A stretch of 33,240 nucleotides of DNA from Saccoglossus kowalevskii (lineage: Eukaryota > Hemichordata > Enteropneusta > Harrimaniidae): NCBI RefSeq assembly GCF_000003605.2, contig NW_003135347.1, forward strand, positions 605,477-638,716, read 5' to 3'. Within the stretch, counting starts at the first letter, position 1; each line of letters opens with the position of its first letter. Of this stretch, positions 22,095 to 32,590 are shown piece after piece. The position numbers and the translations under genes were made by a program. The notes under the pieces were generated by a model that worked only from the letters and a program-made list of their open reading frames with translations, had not been told where the DNA came from and searched no databases.

Positions 22095-22260
22095 CGTGGA
22101 CAGAGAAATTAAGACACGACTACATGAGTAAAGTTCACTCTACAGTACTGTTTCGTAAGGTACATGGAGTACCTCACTCATCAGGAGTTAAGACTTTATT
22201 AAATAAACCAACGAAACAGACTACGTTATAAGCGCTACAGATTTGCATAACAATGGAGTG
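22092..22260 (-). mobile_element. Probable Penelope-like element terminal-repeat remnant
   Basis: The sequence around the hammerhead ribozyme, on the minus strand, includes an upstream stretch (GCGCTTATAACG, then ttggtttatttaataaagtc) and a downstream stretch (catgtagtcgtgtcttaattt) ending at the TA tract. Hammerhead ribozymes of this minimal type with palindromic helix III are known from the terminal repeats of Penelope-like retroelements. No PLE reverse transcriptase or GIY-YIG endonuclease was recognised nearby, so this is at best a solo terminal repeat or non-autonomous derivative. The limits given are approximate. Confidence 0.5.
22128..22197 (-). ncRNA. Type I hammerhead ribozyme
   Basis: On the minus strand the full self-cleaving core is present. 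Core box 1 is CTGATGA (22184-22178). Helix II is GTGAGGTAC (22177-22169) paired with GTACCTTAC (22163-22155), nine pairs including one G-T, with a 5-base loop. Core box 2 is GAAA (22154-22151). Helix III is ACAG/CTGT (22151-22148 with 22145-22142) and a TA loop. The cleavage triplet GTA ends at 22141, so cleavage is predicted between 22141 and 22140. Helix I closes with ACTC (22188-22185) pairing GAGT (22140-22137), an internal loop, and AAAGT (22197-22193) pairing ACTTT (22133-22129 approx.). Helix III is a 10-base palindrome, so the RNA may act as a dimer, as known for Penelope-type hammerheads. Every invariant core base is intact. Activity itself is not shown. Confidence 0.85.
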
Positions 22261-24300
22261 TGTTTACGATATTAAAACTAGTTGTTGCATAGCAACGATT
22301 TGGCTCTGTGTCTACAGGAAGAAAAAAGCTCATTTCTTTTATTTAAACTACAGTAATGTGGTTGGAAAATTATAATATATTTCTCTCTAATACATAAGTT
22401 GCAACGTTTGCTTGAAGTATTGTATGGTGCAGCACGCGATAACACTCTTCATTTGATGTCGTAATCGATGTTATTGTCTTTTAATGACCAAGCGTATTTA
22501 CTGAGCTCTGTTGCGTTTCTCAATATTACATGGGGACGAGATGCTAAAGAAAATAAAACTAAACTATGTTTTGTCCCGACTAGAAACAAAAGCTACAAGT
22601 GAGTGTATTACTGTACGCTGCAATGCAGCAATGATTTCTCACAATTTAAAAGAAATTTAAACATAGAAAAAATGATTCGGGAATAGCAAATTTGTTTGCG
22701 TTGGAGACAAAAAACGTATACCAACTTTCCGGCAGAAACAAAATTTAATACATCAATTGTTAATATTAATAGAACTTCTTTAAAATAAAATAACTCGGAA
22801 GTCAGTGAATTCCATAAAGCTGTTGTTCCTGTTTGGAGGTATGATTTATTTTATAAATTATCAAACAAAAAAACGGTATAAATGGGAAACTATTATTTAA
22901 TTAAAAACTTGTATAACAATACTAACACATGTATTCGTTTCGGCAAACAAATGTCCCTAATATTTAATACAACAAATAAAAGTGTGAAACAGGTAGGTAT
23001 TGCACCCGATAATGTAATAAATGCATCATTAACCGATAATGTAATACGAATTAACTGATATTGTAATTAAAACTGATAACGCAACAAGATGAATGAATGT
23101 GATTACAATTAATATTAGCCTATAACTAATCTGTTTTAAAAGAATGTCGATTGTGGGTAAGGATATAACGCTGCCCGTAATTTTAAACCTGCAAATATCT
23201 ATATGGCACCCTAAATGTGGTTAATAAATTTATGAACATAATACAATGCGAAAATGAGATTGATATTGAAATTAAAAAAATACCTTTTATAACGTCTGTT
23301 TATAAATAAGTATTTTTATATATTAGTAATTATACGAGTTCTAGTTCAGTAACACTAGTTAACAATTTACAATATATACTAAATGTATATAGTAGTTGAG
23401 AATAAAAAAGGAGATTAATTAGTTTGCAACACACGGTCGAATAATGACATTCAGGCAATAAGATCTAGTTGTCGCTATATTGGTGAATTTAGAATTATCG
23501 GTTTTTTATCGAGCTTTTCATCACTATTCTCATTCTTCATCACTGTATATATATATATTTATAGCTTTTATACAGTTACGAATATTCCTTTACCATGTGA
23601 AGCTTTCTTTTCATTCACGACAAGTTATGGCGTAGTTCATATGAGACAGTTTCCTTGTACTTTTTTATACCAGTTTGGTATGCCTTCTCAATCTTTGCAT
23701 TATTCATACAACACTTACTCTGTAATATATACTTTGGCATGTGTAGGCAGGTAGTTTTCGTCTTTTCTGTATTAGATTCCACCAAAATTTATTTTAATAT
23801 TTTTTTTCACCTATTTCTCTAGTTGCATCACGAAGTTACCTCACTGTTTAGTCATTTGTTCATGCAAACCACGATTAGTTTTTTGCAGCTATCGTGTTGT
23901 TTTACTCCGTCTTCTCCAACTTCTTTTCCTCGATTCCCGTATCTCCCACTTTACTGACATGTTTTTTTTTTAATGAAACACTGGGGGTCATGCTATTAGC
24001 TGATTATTCGACACATTTTGCCCATGATTAGACTGGTTGAAATTGCCATCGTGAAAACAGGTGTTCAAATACAATTAGCAGTAGATTTAGTGTCTTGTGT
24101 ACCTGTTCCGTAGATATTTTTCAACACTTCTAGTTCCATCTACACAGACAGATTTTTAAAAAAATAACTACATCTAAGAAGAACATTTTATAGTATTTTT
24201 ATGACAATTATCTCGTATAATTTATATTTTAATTATATTTTATATTTTGAAAATCAGCCATCCTGAATACCAAATAGTATATCATTGTCAGCATCAGTTG
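22261..24300. other. Non-coding AT-rich region right of the hammerhead element
   Basis: No gene recognised. Minus-strand sequence upstream of the hammerhead was inspected for Penelope-type coding motifs and none was seen. A degenerate four-copy repeat lies at 23006-23086 and a short (TA) run at about 23545-23558. Confidence 0.4.
23006..23086 (+). repeat. Degenerate tandem cluster of CYGATAATGTAATA-like motifs
   Basis: Four related 14-mers start at 23006 (CCGATAATGTAATA), 23033 (identical), 23055 (CTGATATTGTAATT) and 23073 (CTGATAACGCAACA), spaced 27, 22 and 18 bases. The shrinking spacing and increasing divergence suggest an old tandem duplication or a cluster of binding sites. Confidence 0.7.
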
Positions 24301-24610
24301 AGAAAACTGAGTGGTCAGGTGGTTGAAATAAATCCATGTGAATATGTATACCTCCTCACTGTCTTTGTACCTACTATCATTGAAAAATATCAATAGACAG
24401 ACAAAAAACATGAGTAACAATCAAAATAGCTGCCAGTTGTCCATATTTGAGCATTTCAAAAAAGTAAAACAACGTGCACATGTATGGTTGACCACTGTCT
24501 TTGTACCAAGTTTCAACAAAATCGGTCCAACCATCTCCGAGAAATCACTGCGGACGGACTGACGAAGGCGAAATTACACGCCCCCTCCGGATTTTGTCCG
24601 GTTGATGGCT
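24300..24610 (+). repeat. Diverged tandem interspersed repeat, about 136-bp period
   Basis: The core ACTGTCTTTGTACC occurs at 24358 and 24494, each preceded by a CATGTG/CACATG-like TGTAT segment and followed by a related 'CAAGTTTCAACAAAATC'-type stretch, so two units lie 136 bases apart. The second unit ends in a GC-rich tail with a small hairpin CCGGA-TTTTG-TCCGG near 24586-24601. The phrase 'TTTGTACCAAGTTTCAACAAAATCGGTCC' type is familiar from dispersed invertebrate repeats, but I cannot name the family. Confidence 0.7.
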
Positions 24611-25454
24611 AATAATAAGTCGGTAGAATGACAATCATCTTGTTTAACAGATTACAAAATATAACTTAGAAAATGTCTACATGCTGCATCTCAATCTCAA
24701 TATATGTACAGAATTGTATGGTTACAGTACAAGTAGCACATCAATACACTTGTTTACACTAGATAACTGGCCAAGACAAGAGTGGTGTTTGACAATCTTT
24801 TTACATGCAACTAAAGTTTCACAAAATGTATGCACAATAGAAAATTAATTACTCACACGAGAATGCTTTCATACACTTCACGCTCGGCAACGGGAGGTCT
24901 AGAGGCCGGTTCCACTGAACATCGCCTAAAGTTATTCCCAGAAACACCACATCCAGTACACAGCCTTGCTGCCCGTGGAAGTACTGAACTTACTTCCACT
25001 CGAATAGCAGAAACTGACTCAGAAAGCACTAGAGCGCAATATACCAATATATGGACACAGCAACTGCCTGGTCGAGCTATAGTGCGGAATTTTGTCTAAC
25101 CCACTGAGCAGGGCAACCTGACTTGTTGCTTCTCCAAGATTCAAAACAAAGTGTGCTTCTAACAGCACTACACTGTACTGGCTAAAACAAAGGCCTATCA
25201 TTAGTATTACAATGCCTAATACAGCTTCCTCTCAACTATTTGTGAACCTGGAATTCCCGTGCTACCCATAATATGACAGTTTTCAGAATTTACTTTTGCT
25301 GGACAGGTGGTTAATTAATCTATTAATTAGATTATTTATTAATTGTTAATTTTTCTTTGTAGTATTTTGTGTGGTTGTTAATTTATTGCTCTTCCTTTGT
25401 TTCTTTCTTTCGAGTTTTCCTCCATCGATAGAAGAACCTGGTTAGGAGTGTTTG

Positions 25455-25486
25455 ATTACTACAGATACCTTTGTATCTGTAGTAAT
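25455..25486. repeat. Perfect 14-bp stem, 4-base loop hairpin
   Basis: ATTACTACAGATAC (25455-25468) is the exact reverse complement of 25473-25486, with loop CTTT. There is no coding context. It is too short for a typical miRNA precursor. Confidence 0.95.
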
Positions 25487-28400
25487 TTAAAAAGCTTGTT
25501 TTTTTTAGAGTTTAGGAATACGCGAATTGATTTCTGATCTCGCAATTTTGTATGGTCAAAAATGGTTCTCCGTCGTGCCTGACGAGATGCACAATAATAT
25601 ACTAATAGTATTTCGGCGATTTCGGTAACTATTGTTAAACTTATATTTTATTGAATAATTTTGAAATTGATTTTAGGCGTCTTTGTCTGTTAATTATGTA
25701 TATAGTGCAACTGCAATATTGACAGAAGGTCGATTACAATGTCCAGTATTTCAGTCTCAATGAAGGGGGTGTTTTGAAACCTGATATCTTTTTGCCATAT
25801 ACAGTGTTGACTGCATTGAACATATTTGTTTGTCTGCCAGTACTTATGTCGTCGTAGATCAGACTCGCTCGTGGGATGGGAGCGAAGCCCCCTCGCCCAA
25901 TTAATTTATTTATGATTTTATGTGAATATTAGTTTATAGCTTTGTAATTTTAGTCTTTGCCTGTTTGAGTTTAGTAGGTTATAGCTTTGTAATTTTATTT
26001 TAGTTTATATTTTGTTTGACTGCCTTGCCTTTGCTGGTATATCATCTCTGTCGTATCTGGGTACCAGGTGCCGGCAGCCTCGTTTTAAGTACATGTGTGT
26101 TATTTGCTTGAGTCATATTTTAATAAATTTCATTGCAATACTTTACATGTTTGTAGTGTTTTTTTACAAATTGTGTACTTGTGGTTACACCATCTTGAAT
26201 TTTCAAGGTGAATGTTCCGGCGAAGCACTCCACTATCACCTTGAAGTAATTCATTAGGAATATGTGTATGTGACAATGCCCCCACAGTTTGGAATCAGTT
26301 TACCAACAGCCAATCATATTGCTTCTTTCATCAACGGGCTTGGCCAAGCTATCAACATTGTCGGGGCGGAGCTAAGTCACAAGACGCTTTAAAGACGAGC
26401 ACCACTCTACCATGTATTTCTATGGGCTCTGTGCGAGCTGCTGTGGAGCTAAATAGCTAAAATCGAAAAAACAGCACAAACTTAACTTTAAAGAAATCCT
26501 AGACAACCAAATTTAAATATGTTGCATATGCAGGGTAATCTTGTTACACGGTTCAGGGGGTGTCAACAACCATCCCAAAGTACCGTTTTCTGAGAGTTTT
26601 TGGCCTTTGTTTTCACCATGATGGTTGCCAGGCGGTGAAAATGCTCGCACAGTGGAAGCTATGTTGGCTTGCAGTGGATGTCGAGGCAATTACCGCACGG
26701 TGTTGTGGAGGGAGGAATGTTCGGAACGGAGCAACACCGTGCAGGCGGACGATGGGTTACACAGGTACTAGTTTGTAAATACACGTTTTTTATCCAGCAA
26801 CTAAGGGGCCTGCTTTACTATAGGTATAGATGCAGGTTCGTGGGCACTTGGGAGTGATTTTTTATTGTTGTTGTTTTTTATTATTCAAACAGTCTTGGCT
26901 ATAGACTGTTAATATTTCACAGCATTATTAATAGTGGAACATACTCAAAAAACGATTTTAAAATATAGAAACATTCCTCTTTTGAATGCTTAGCTAGATT
27001 TAGCTGTACCTAAATAATTAAAAAGAAACATGGTGAAAAAAAGTAATGACAGAATCTCCATATTATGCACTATATTTAACTTTTCACAAAACGATAATAG
27101 GTTTAAATTTGGAACTGTTACAGCCATTTTAATTATGAGCATTAGCAAACTTCTCACTGACTGAATAGTTATGCAAATTATCTCCACTTGTGTTTTTCAG
27201 TTTACCATGGAAGTTCAAATCTAAATAGCTCGCACAATTCTTGTTTATTTTGAGTGAAACTTTCACACAACGTTTATCAGTTGTTTATTAACAAAGGGGC
27301 GTCCGGGCGTATATATAGTATTTTTTTTTTTCATATTACAAAGATGTCAAGCAGGATGTGTGCCGTATATTCAATCCCGGTCAGTATTTCACACATCGAA
27401 TGTCATTGTCCGAGAATGCAAAGCTTTAAAAATAAGCCCAGACGTCCTTTTTGTTCGTAGAGACGTTATTAAAATAGTGTGAAAATGTCAAGACAAACTG
27501 ACAAAAACTGTGGGAACTAATTAATTTTCAATCTCTCTGACTGACCAACCAGAAAACACGAACGGAGATAATGGCTGTTTTATGAAAGTGACATTAATCG
27601 TCCACAAAAATGGCTATTGCATCACAACGACATGCCAAAATCCATCATACACCGACGCTTGCTAATGTACAATCGTTAGATAACAAAATAAAATAAAAAT
27701 ATTTACAATTCGAGGGAAACGGACGTAAAATCGTCCGCGGAGTCAAAACCTTGCGTGAAAACTGTCATGGCGTCGTGTTACCTTTCCACTTAGGGAGGGG
27801 CACAATCATGGATTACATAAATCCGATGAGATATTCATACAGTTACATAAACATAACGATCGCCATTGGGTGGGTTGAGTCTAAATTTAACTTTCCTCAA
27901 ACCTTTAAAAAATACTCTGTATGACGCAGTTTTCTCGATCTACGGTGAAATGGACTGTGCGAAGTTTGACGGCCAGGTTGAAATGGGTCGTAACATTTTG
28001 CTACACAACGGCTATTCGCAGCTTTTGTGCTCATTCGCTCAAATGCCGGTGTGAAAAAGTCGAAATGGAAGACAACTATTATAAATCGAAACGGGTTTCA
28101 TTCAACTACGAGCAGACGAGACGGGTCGATAAAAAATAAAACGAACCTTGACCTCTGGAAATACCTCATTCATAGAGTGTCATAGTACCAGAGGTCGCCG
28201 AGCACGGCAGTACAACATACTTTGCGACATCCCTACAGATGCATGCTAGCTGGCAAGGGGGTTTCCGATTAAGGTAACCAAGATGGCACCGCAGAGTGCG
28301 TGATTTTTCCGCGGTTTTTAAAAACAGCATCTCGTTGCCGATGTTTCTGTAATTTTTGGGCTATTTTTTTATTTTTAATTAATATAACCGAGCATTTCAC

Positions 28401-29276
28401 GTTTGTGTATTTTGCCACTGAAAAGTTAGTTATCGATGACAGCACAGCAATGGTGTGAATGGTGTTTATCCACTACATCGCAATGTTATCAACACGGTGA
28501 TCGTTACAGCGAAACGACAAATGTATAATTAATCAGTTTTATAATGCCTTCGGACAAAAAAATGCGTGAAAAAAAATATTTAACAGTACTACTCCACTGG
28601 AAGCTACCAGGTGAAAAAGTTTGCTTATCATTTACCCGGGTCATTTACTACTGTATGTTTTTTGTATTCCGCTTGCATGCTGGAAGCGTCTACGTCTTGT
28701 CTTTGTTTGTAGTTTGCAAGGCTAGTTGATAGCGCTTGAGGTAGGTTAAACCATGGTTAAACAGGGTCTCGGACAGGAAGTTACACATCGCCGCACCGTA
28801 ACTGAGTTCAGCAACTCATTTGCATATAACATCAACAGTGACTTGTCAATCAAAGAGCAACGTAAACAAACTTTCAGGACTGTTAATCACATACGCGTGC
28901 CTCGATTACCTATATATAAATCTATTTGGGGCATGTTCGAGCATTGACAATGCTCCGAAATTTCAACACTATCTAGCCTGGGTAAAAAAAAGCAATAAAA
29001 ATTCACTCCGAGTGCCCACGAAACTGCATTTTCCTGTACCTTAATTTTCTTGTTGTTTAGTTGATATTAAAATTTCCATTTTAGCCAATCAGGGCCAAGT
29101 TCATGTGCACACGACACATAGCTTCACTTGTTTCCTTTCCCTTCATCCCTTTCCATTCATTCAGTTTTTGTTCCTGGTCACTCACGTTATTTGTGCTATC
29201 CCACCTTCATTCCCATTTCACCACCTCTTTGTGGCTTCTTCTCAATCTCACATCCTGGGCAAAGGATTTCATCCTG

Positions 29277-29288
29277 CCCCCCCCCCCC
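29277..29288. repeat. C12 homopolymer
   Basis: Twelve consecutive C at the end of a pyrimidine-rich strand, directly before atttcag, which resembles a 3' splice acceptor. No exon is recognised after it. Confidence 0.9.
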
Positions 29289-29353
29289 ATTTCAGGGTCT
29301 GATAACCATTTTTCGGCCTCTCCCCTCTGATCTCTTGGTTTCTTGATGGCTAC

Positions 29354-29412
29354 CTCAGACCATGGAGGTAATAAGAATTCTTATTAAATTCTTATTACCT
29401 CCATGCTCAGAC
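29354..29412. mobile_element. 45-bp palindromic insertion flanked by 7-bp direct repeats
   Basis: Positions 29361-29379 are the exact reverse complement of 29387-29405 (19-bp stem, 7-base loop). This 45-base palindrome is bounded precisely by CTCAGAC at 29354-29360 and again at 29406-29412. Exact palindrome plus flanking direct repeat is the signature of a tiny mobile insertion with a target-site duplication, or of a transposon excision/fill-in event. No coding capacity. Confidence 0.75.
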
Positions 29413-29413
29413 C

Positions 29414-30070
29414 TTACGAAGAAGTTACGTTCAAATGCCAAGACAAAACAAGCAACGAGAAAAAAAACAAAGAACATTTTTTTTAATGCAGAGACACTTA
29501 TTCCAGATTCAAAATTTTTGCAATTATATTTACCCAACAGCTGAAATAATTGCATTGATTTCTTGTCTGTCTTTCTTCTTGTTGAATTATATGGTTTCTT
29601 TCCTCAGAGCAACTAATGACTCTATGTGAATCAGTGTACAGTCGCGATTGATTCACTCTCTTTCTGGATCGTTACCTACTCCATAATCTGTTCATAGGAA
29701 AACACTTCGGTCAATAGCCTTTTCTCAAATGTCATCATAGTTTATTAGTGGTTCTTGTTCTTAGTGCTCATCAACTAATGGCTTTACATTTTTCAATGTT
29801 GTTCTGATATACTGCATACATACCACGCGACGATTCCCCTCTTTCCTCGTAAGTAACATTCGCCGATTACATATCTATGAATCTTTCTGCCCTCGATTGG
29901 TAACAGTTTTTTTGTTTTGCTTCACAACCACATGTCTCAATTGTTAGGCCCACACCATATCATATACTATTATACCTAAATAATTCTATGCAATTAAATT
30001 TAGTTTAATTAAATAAAAATGCGACAAAATAGAAATAACGTCATACATACTGTGACTTGAAATAGACGTA
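29414..30070. other. Non-coding spacer
   Basis: Nothing recognised beyond A-rich and T-rich stretches. Short open frames overlap on both strands and lack motifs. Confidence 0.35.
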
Positions 30071-30183
30071 TTTGCGAAGCTTAGGTTACCGGTAAGTAAA
30101 GGGGGTAGGTATTGTACACTGTTATTAAATGTAAAATAAAGTGTACCATAACTTCCCCCTTTAGTAACCCTAAGCTATGCAAA
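30071..30183. repeat. Long imperfect hairpin, arms about 45-50 bp
   Basis: The left arm 30071-30120 and right arm 30140-30183 are reverse complements apart from a few mismatches and a 7-base insertion (about 30089-30095) in the left arm. Shared blocks read TTTGC, AGCTTAGG, TTAC, TAAAGGGGG and GTACACT. The loop is about 19 bases and AT-rich. It could be a small foldback element or give a hairpin RNA if transcribed. Confidence 0.88.
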
Positions 30184-32590
30184 CTTGACTTAAATTCGAT
30201 TAAATATTAATATAAATTATTAAAATAGTGAGGGTCGTCACTTGGTAGGTTTTTCGTCACTTGGTAGGTATAAGTAAAATAGAAGTGGTACAACGTTGAT
30301 AACACACAAATAAAAAGAAAAACTAGTGAAATTTCTGCACAGCAAGCAATATCATGTGTGTTATTCTTCTGTGGCGAGTAATACTGAATTATCTGTTTGC
30401 TACAATGTCTCGATATCTGGCTGACAGGCCGCCCGCCATCCAAGCGCGTTGTAGTATGTCGTTTTCTTGATCGTTTGTATTTGATCCAACACGTGGGTAA
30501 CTTTGAAATGCCCAAGTAATGTATGATATCAGCGCGAAATAGCTTAATGGTCACCTGCCAGACTAAGTATGGTTAAAAAACAAAACCATGGAGAATATCC
30601 CGATTACAATTCATGGGCCTTTCTTTAAAGTTTATGGAAATAGTCAATCCACACTTTTGGGGGCATACGATTTGGTGGGTTACGATTGCATGTCTAGCTC
30701 ATGGGTTTTTTCATATGTCACAAAGTCGGGTAATATGAGGTACAGTGTATGATAAAGACAATTACGACGGAAACACCAGGTCCATCATTGATTGTTTCGA
30801 TAGATAGTGTATTAATAGTGTGTATTTCGATATAAATATGCATATACTTGCGGTTCACAATATGTGTATATAAACAATAGATCAATGTGGTGGTAGCGGT
30901 TCAGGAATACTTCTATTGAAATAGTGTGTAGGTATTTTTAGACCTGTCAGAAACTATTCAACTCCGTCGTTGTCACCAAAAATCAGTATAGTATTAGCAA
31001 AACCTTTCTCCCGACTCATTCATGACAATCCGTACGCACGCAAAACGCTACCATTATAGCTTGCTGGTAATGAAATAATAGCTGCAAGTAGTAATACCGC
31101 GACTAGTAACAGATCACACGAGTCTTTTTACCGAAATAAAAAGGTTCTAGAAATCTTTTCATTTTATAATAGTTCGTATCACATTTATATTGACAATTCA
31201 CGAAAACACTGACGCGTGACAGGGTGGTGACGCAGTCTCACTTGTAATGTGCTTTCTAAGAGGGTTGGCGAGAGGTATATTCGTAAGCTGTAATCAACTG
31301 TTTGTTGTAAATTTATGTAAATTTGTTGACAAGGCACAAAATGTAATCAGCTAATTTATTCGTCCGTAATTTGTACAAAGATATTATTTTTTGGAAGCGT
31401 ATAAAGCATTTCCCACTTTAAAAGTCGTAAGTTGTATGTAGTTTCTAATTTTGATTCTTAAACACAAATCATCAAACATATTATAAAAAATGTAAAATCA
31501 GGAATTTGTTACTGTAAATGGAACTTTCATTTTATTTTCTGCAAAAACGTGAAATGCTGTTATTATTTCCCGTAACCTGTAGCAGCTATCCCCCCCCCCC
31601 CATTCTAAGCCAATACTGACTCACAAAAATTTGCTATGACACAGTTATTTCGGCTAATTCACTTGCGCATCATTGACGGGACAGAAAATTGAGAATTGAT
31701 ATAGTGATTTTGAAAAAAACAAACATTTTACTGTAGTTACAGAACCTTTAATTTGGTAAAATGAAGATGAATGTAAAACCAAAGAAAATCAGAGCCAACA
31801 AAATATATATCTGTTCCTTAATTCACCTATACAGTTTACATCCTATAAGAAAACGGTCTACTCGATTTGGGGCATTCCATTTTGACTCAGGACTCCTATA
31901 AAATATGTCTTGTTAGAATGTACACTGAACGGTGGTTCGAACGTCCATCAGATAAGCATAATTTACCTTCATTGAATGGAGATCGCGACTGAAACTGATC
32001 AGTTCATCAATGTTAATACGCAACACGATGAAGCAGCTAGAGTTCAGCGTGACCAGTCGATCGAGTCTCGCCTTCGATCCTTTGAAAACATCAGGATGTA
32101 TTTTCAAAATATAATAGTCTATTCATATGATCTATTACCCGCCATTCGGAACTTGTAAGTTTTGGGGAAATGTGATAAGAGGCGTTTTATCCTCAACTTT
32201 ATTTATTTCATTATTATGTTAATTTGTCTGTAGTACCCCATGGTGTATGTTGCCGTCACAGGATTGCCTTCACGGACACTCGAATCAGGTGTTATGGTAG
32301 GGTTAGGATATACTTAGGGTTAGTGTTGTGCGGTCATGGTATACCCGATCTGCTATCCCATGTAAATCAATAGTTGTAAGATAAGGAGCCTGATATACAC
32401 TCTATCCGAACCCCATCATAATCCATGACTCCATGACTCGTTGCCTTTTCCTACTGAAGGACACATAAAATATCAAAATTATGATCTGTTTTGAATAAAC
32501 CGACAATCAACTGCCGTAATTATACCAACTGCTAGCCACGTGACACGCTTATTTCACTATCGATATCGCCGTTGATGATTTTATAGTTTA
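30184..32590. other. Non-coding region
   Basis: No gene recognised. A 15-mer CGTCACTTGGTAGGT is directly repeated at about 30236-30270. A C12 run lies at 31590-31601. A telomere-like phrase (AGGGTTAGGATATACTTAGGGTTAG) of only two imperfect units occurs near 32302-32327. Opposite-strand open frames at 31913-32158 are shadows of each other without domain signatures. Confidence 0.4.
31590..31601. repeat. C12 homopolymer
   Basis: Twelve consecutive C in AT-rich non-coding DNA. Confidence 0.93.

Larger units (their letters stand above)
24611..29350. other. Non-coding region with GC-richer blocks
   Basis: No gene recognised. GC-richer blocks lie at about 24840-25230 and 27590-28330. Short features are: a 14-bp perfect hairpin (25455-25486); a direct repeat of TTATAGCTTTGTAATTTTA (about 25934 and 25980); a 9-bp inverted pair TTCAAGGTG/CACCTTGAA (about 26200-26244); a 9-bp inverted pair GACCTCTGG/CCAGAGGTC (28150-28196); and a pyrimidine-rich strand at 29120-29290 ending in a C12 run. 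Overlapping open frames on both strands of the 24.84-25.2 kb block show no domain I can name. Confidence 0.4.

Noticed and set aside
21901-22231. Open frames encoding long Tyr-Ile repeats
   Set aside because: They are translation of the (TA)45 microsatellite, not genes.
26275-26320. APTVWNQF frame resembling a LINE C-terminal 'APxxWNxLP' motif
   Set aside because: No other LINE motif lies before or after it in order, so it is likely chance.
32300-32330. Telomere-like TTAGGG sequence
   Set aside because: Only two imperfect units; far too short to call an interstitial telomeric array.
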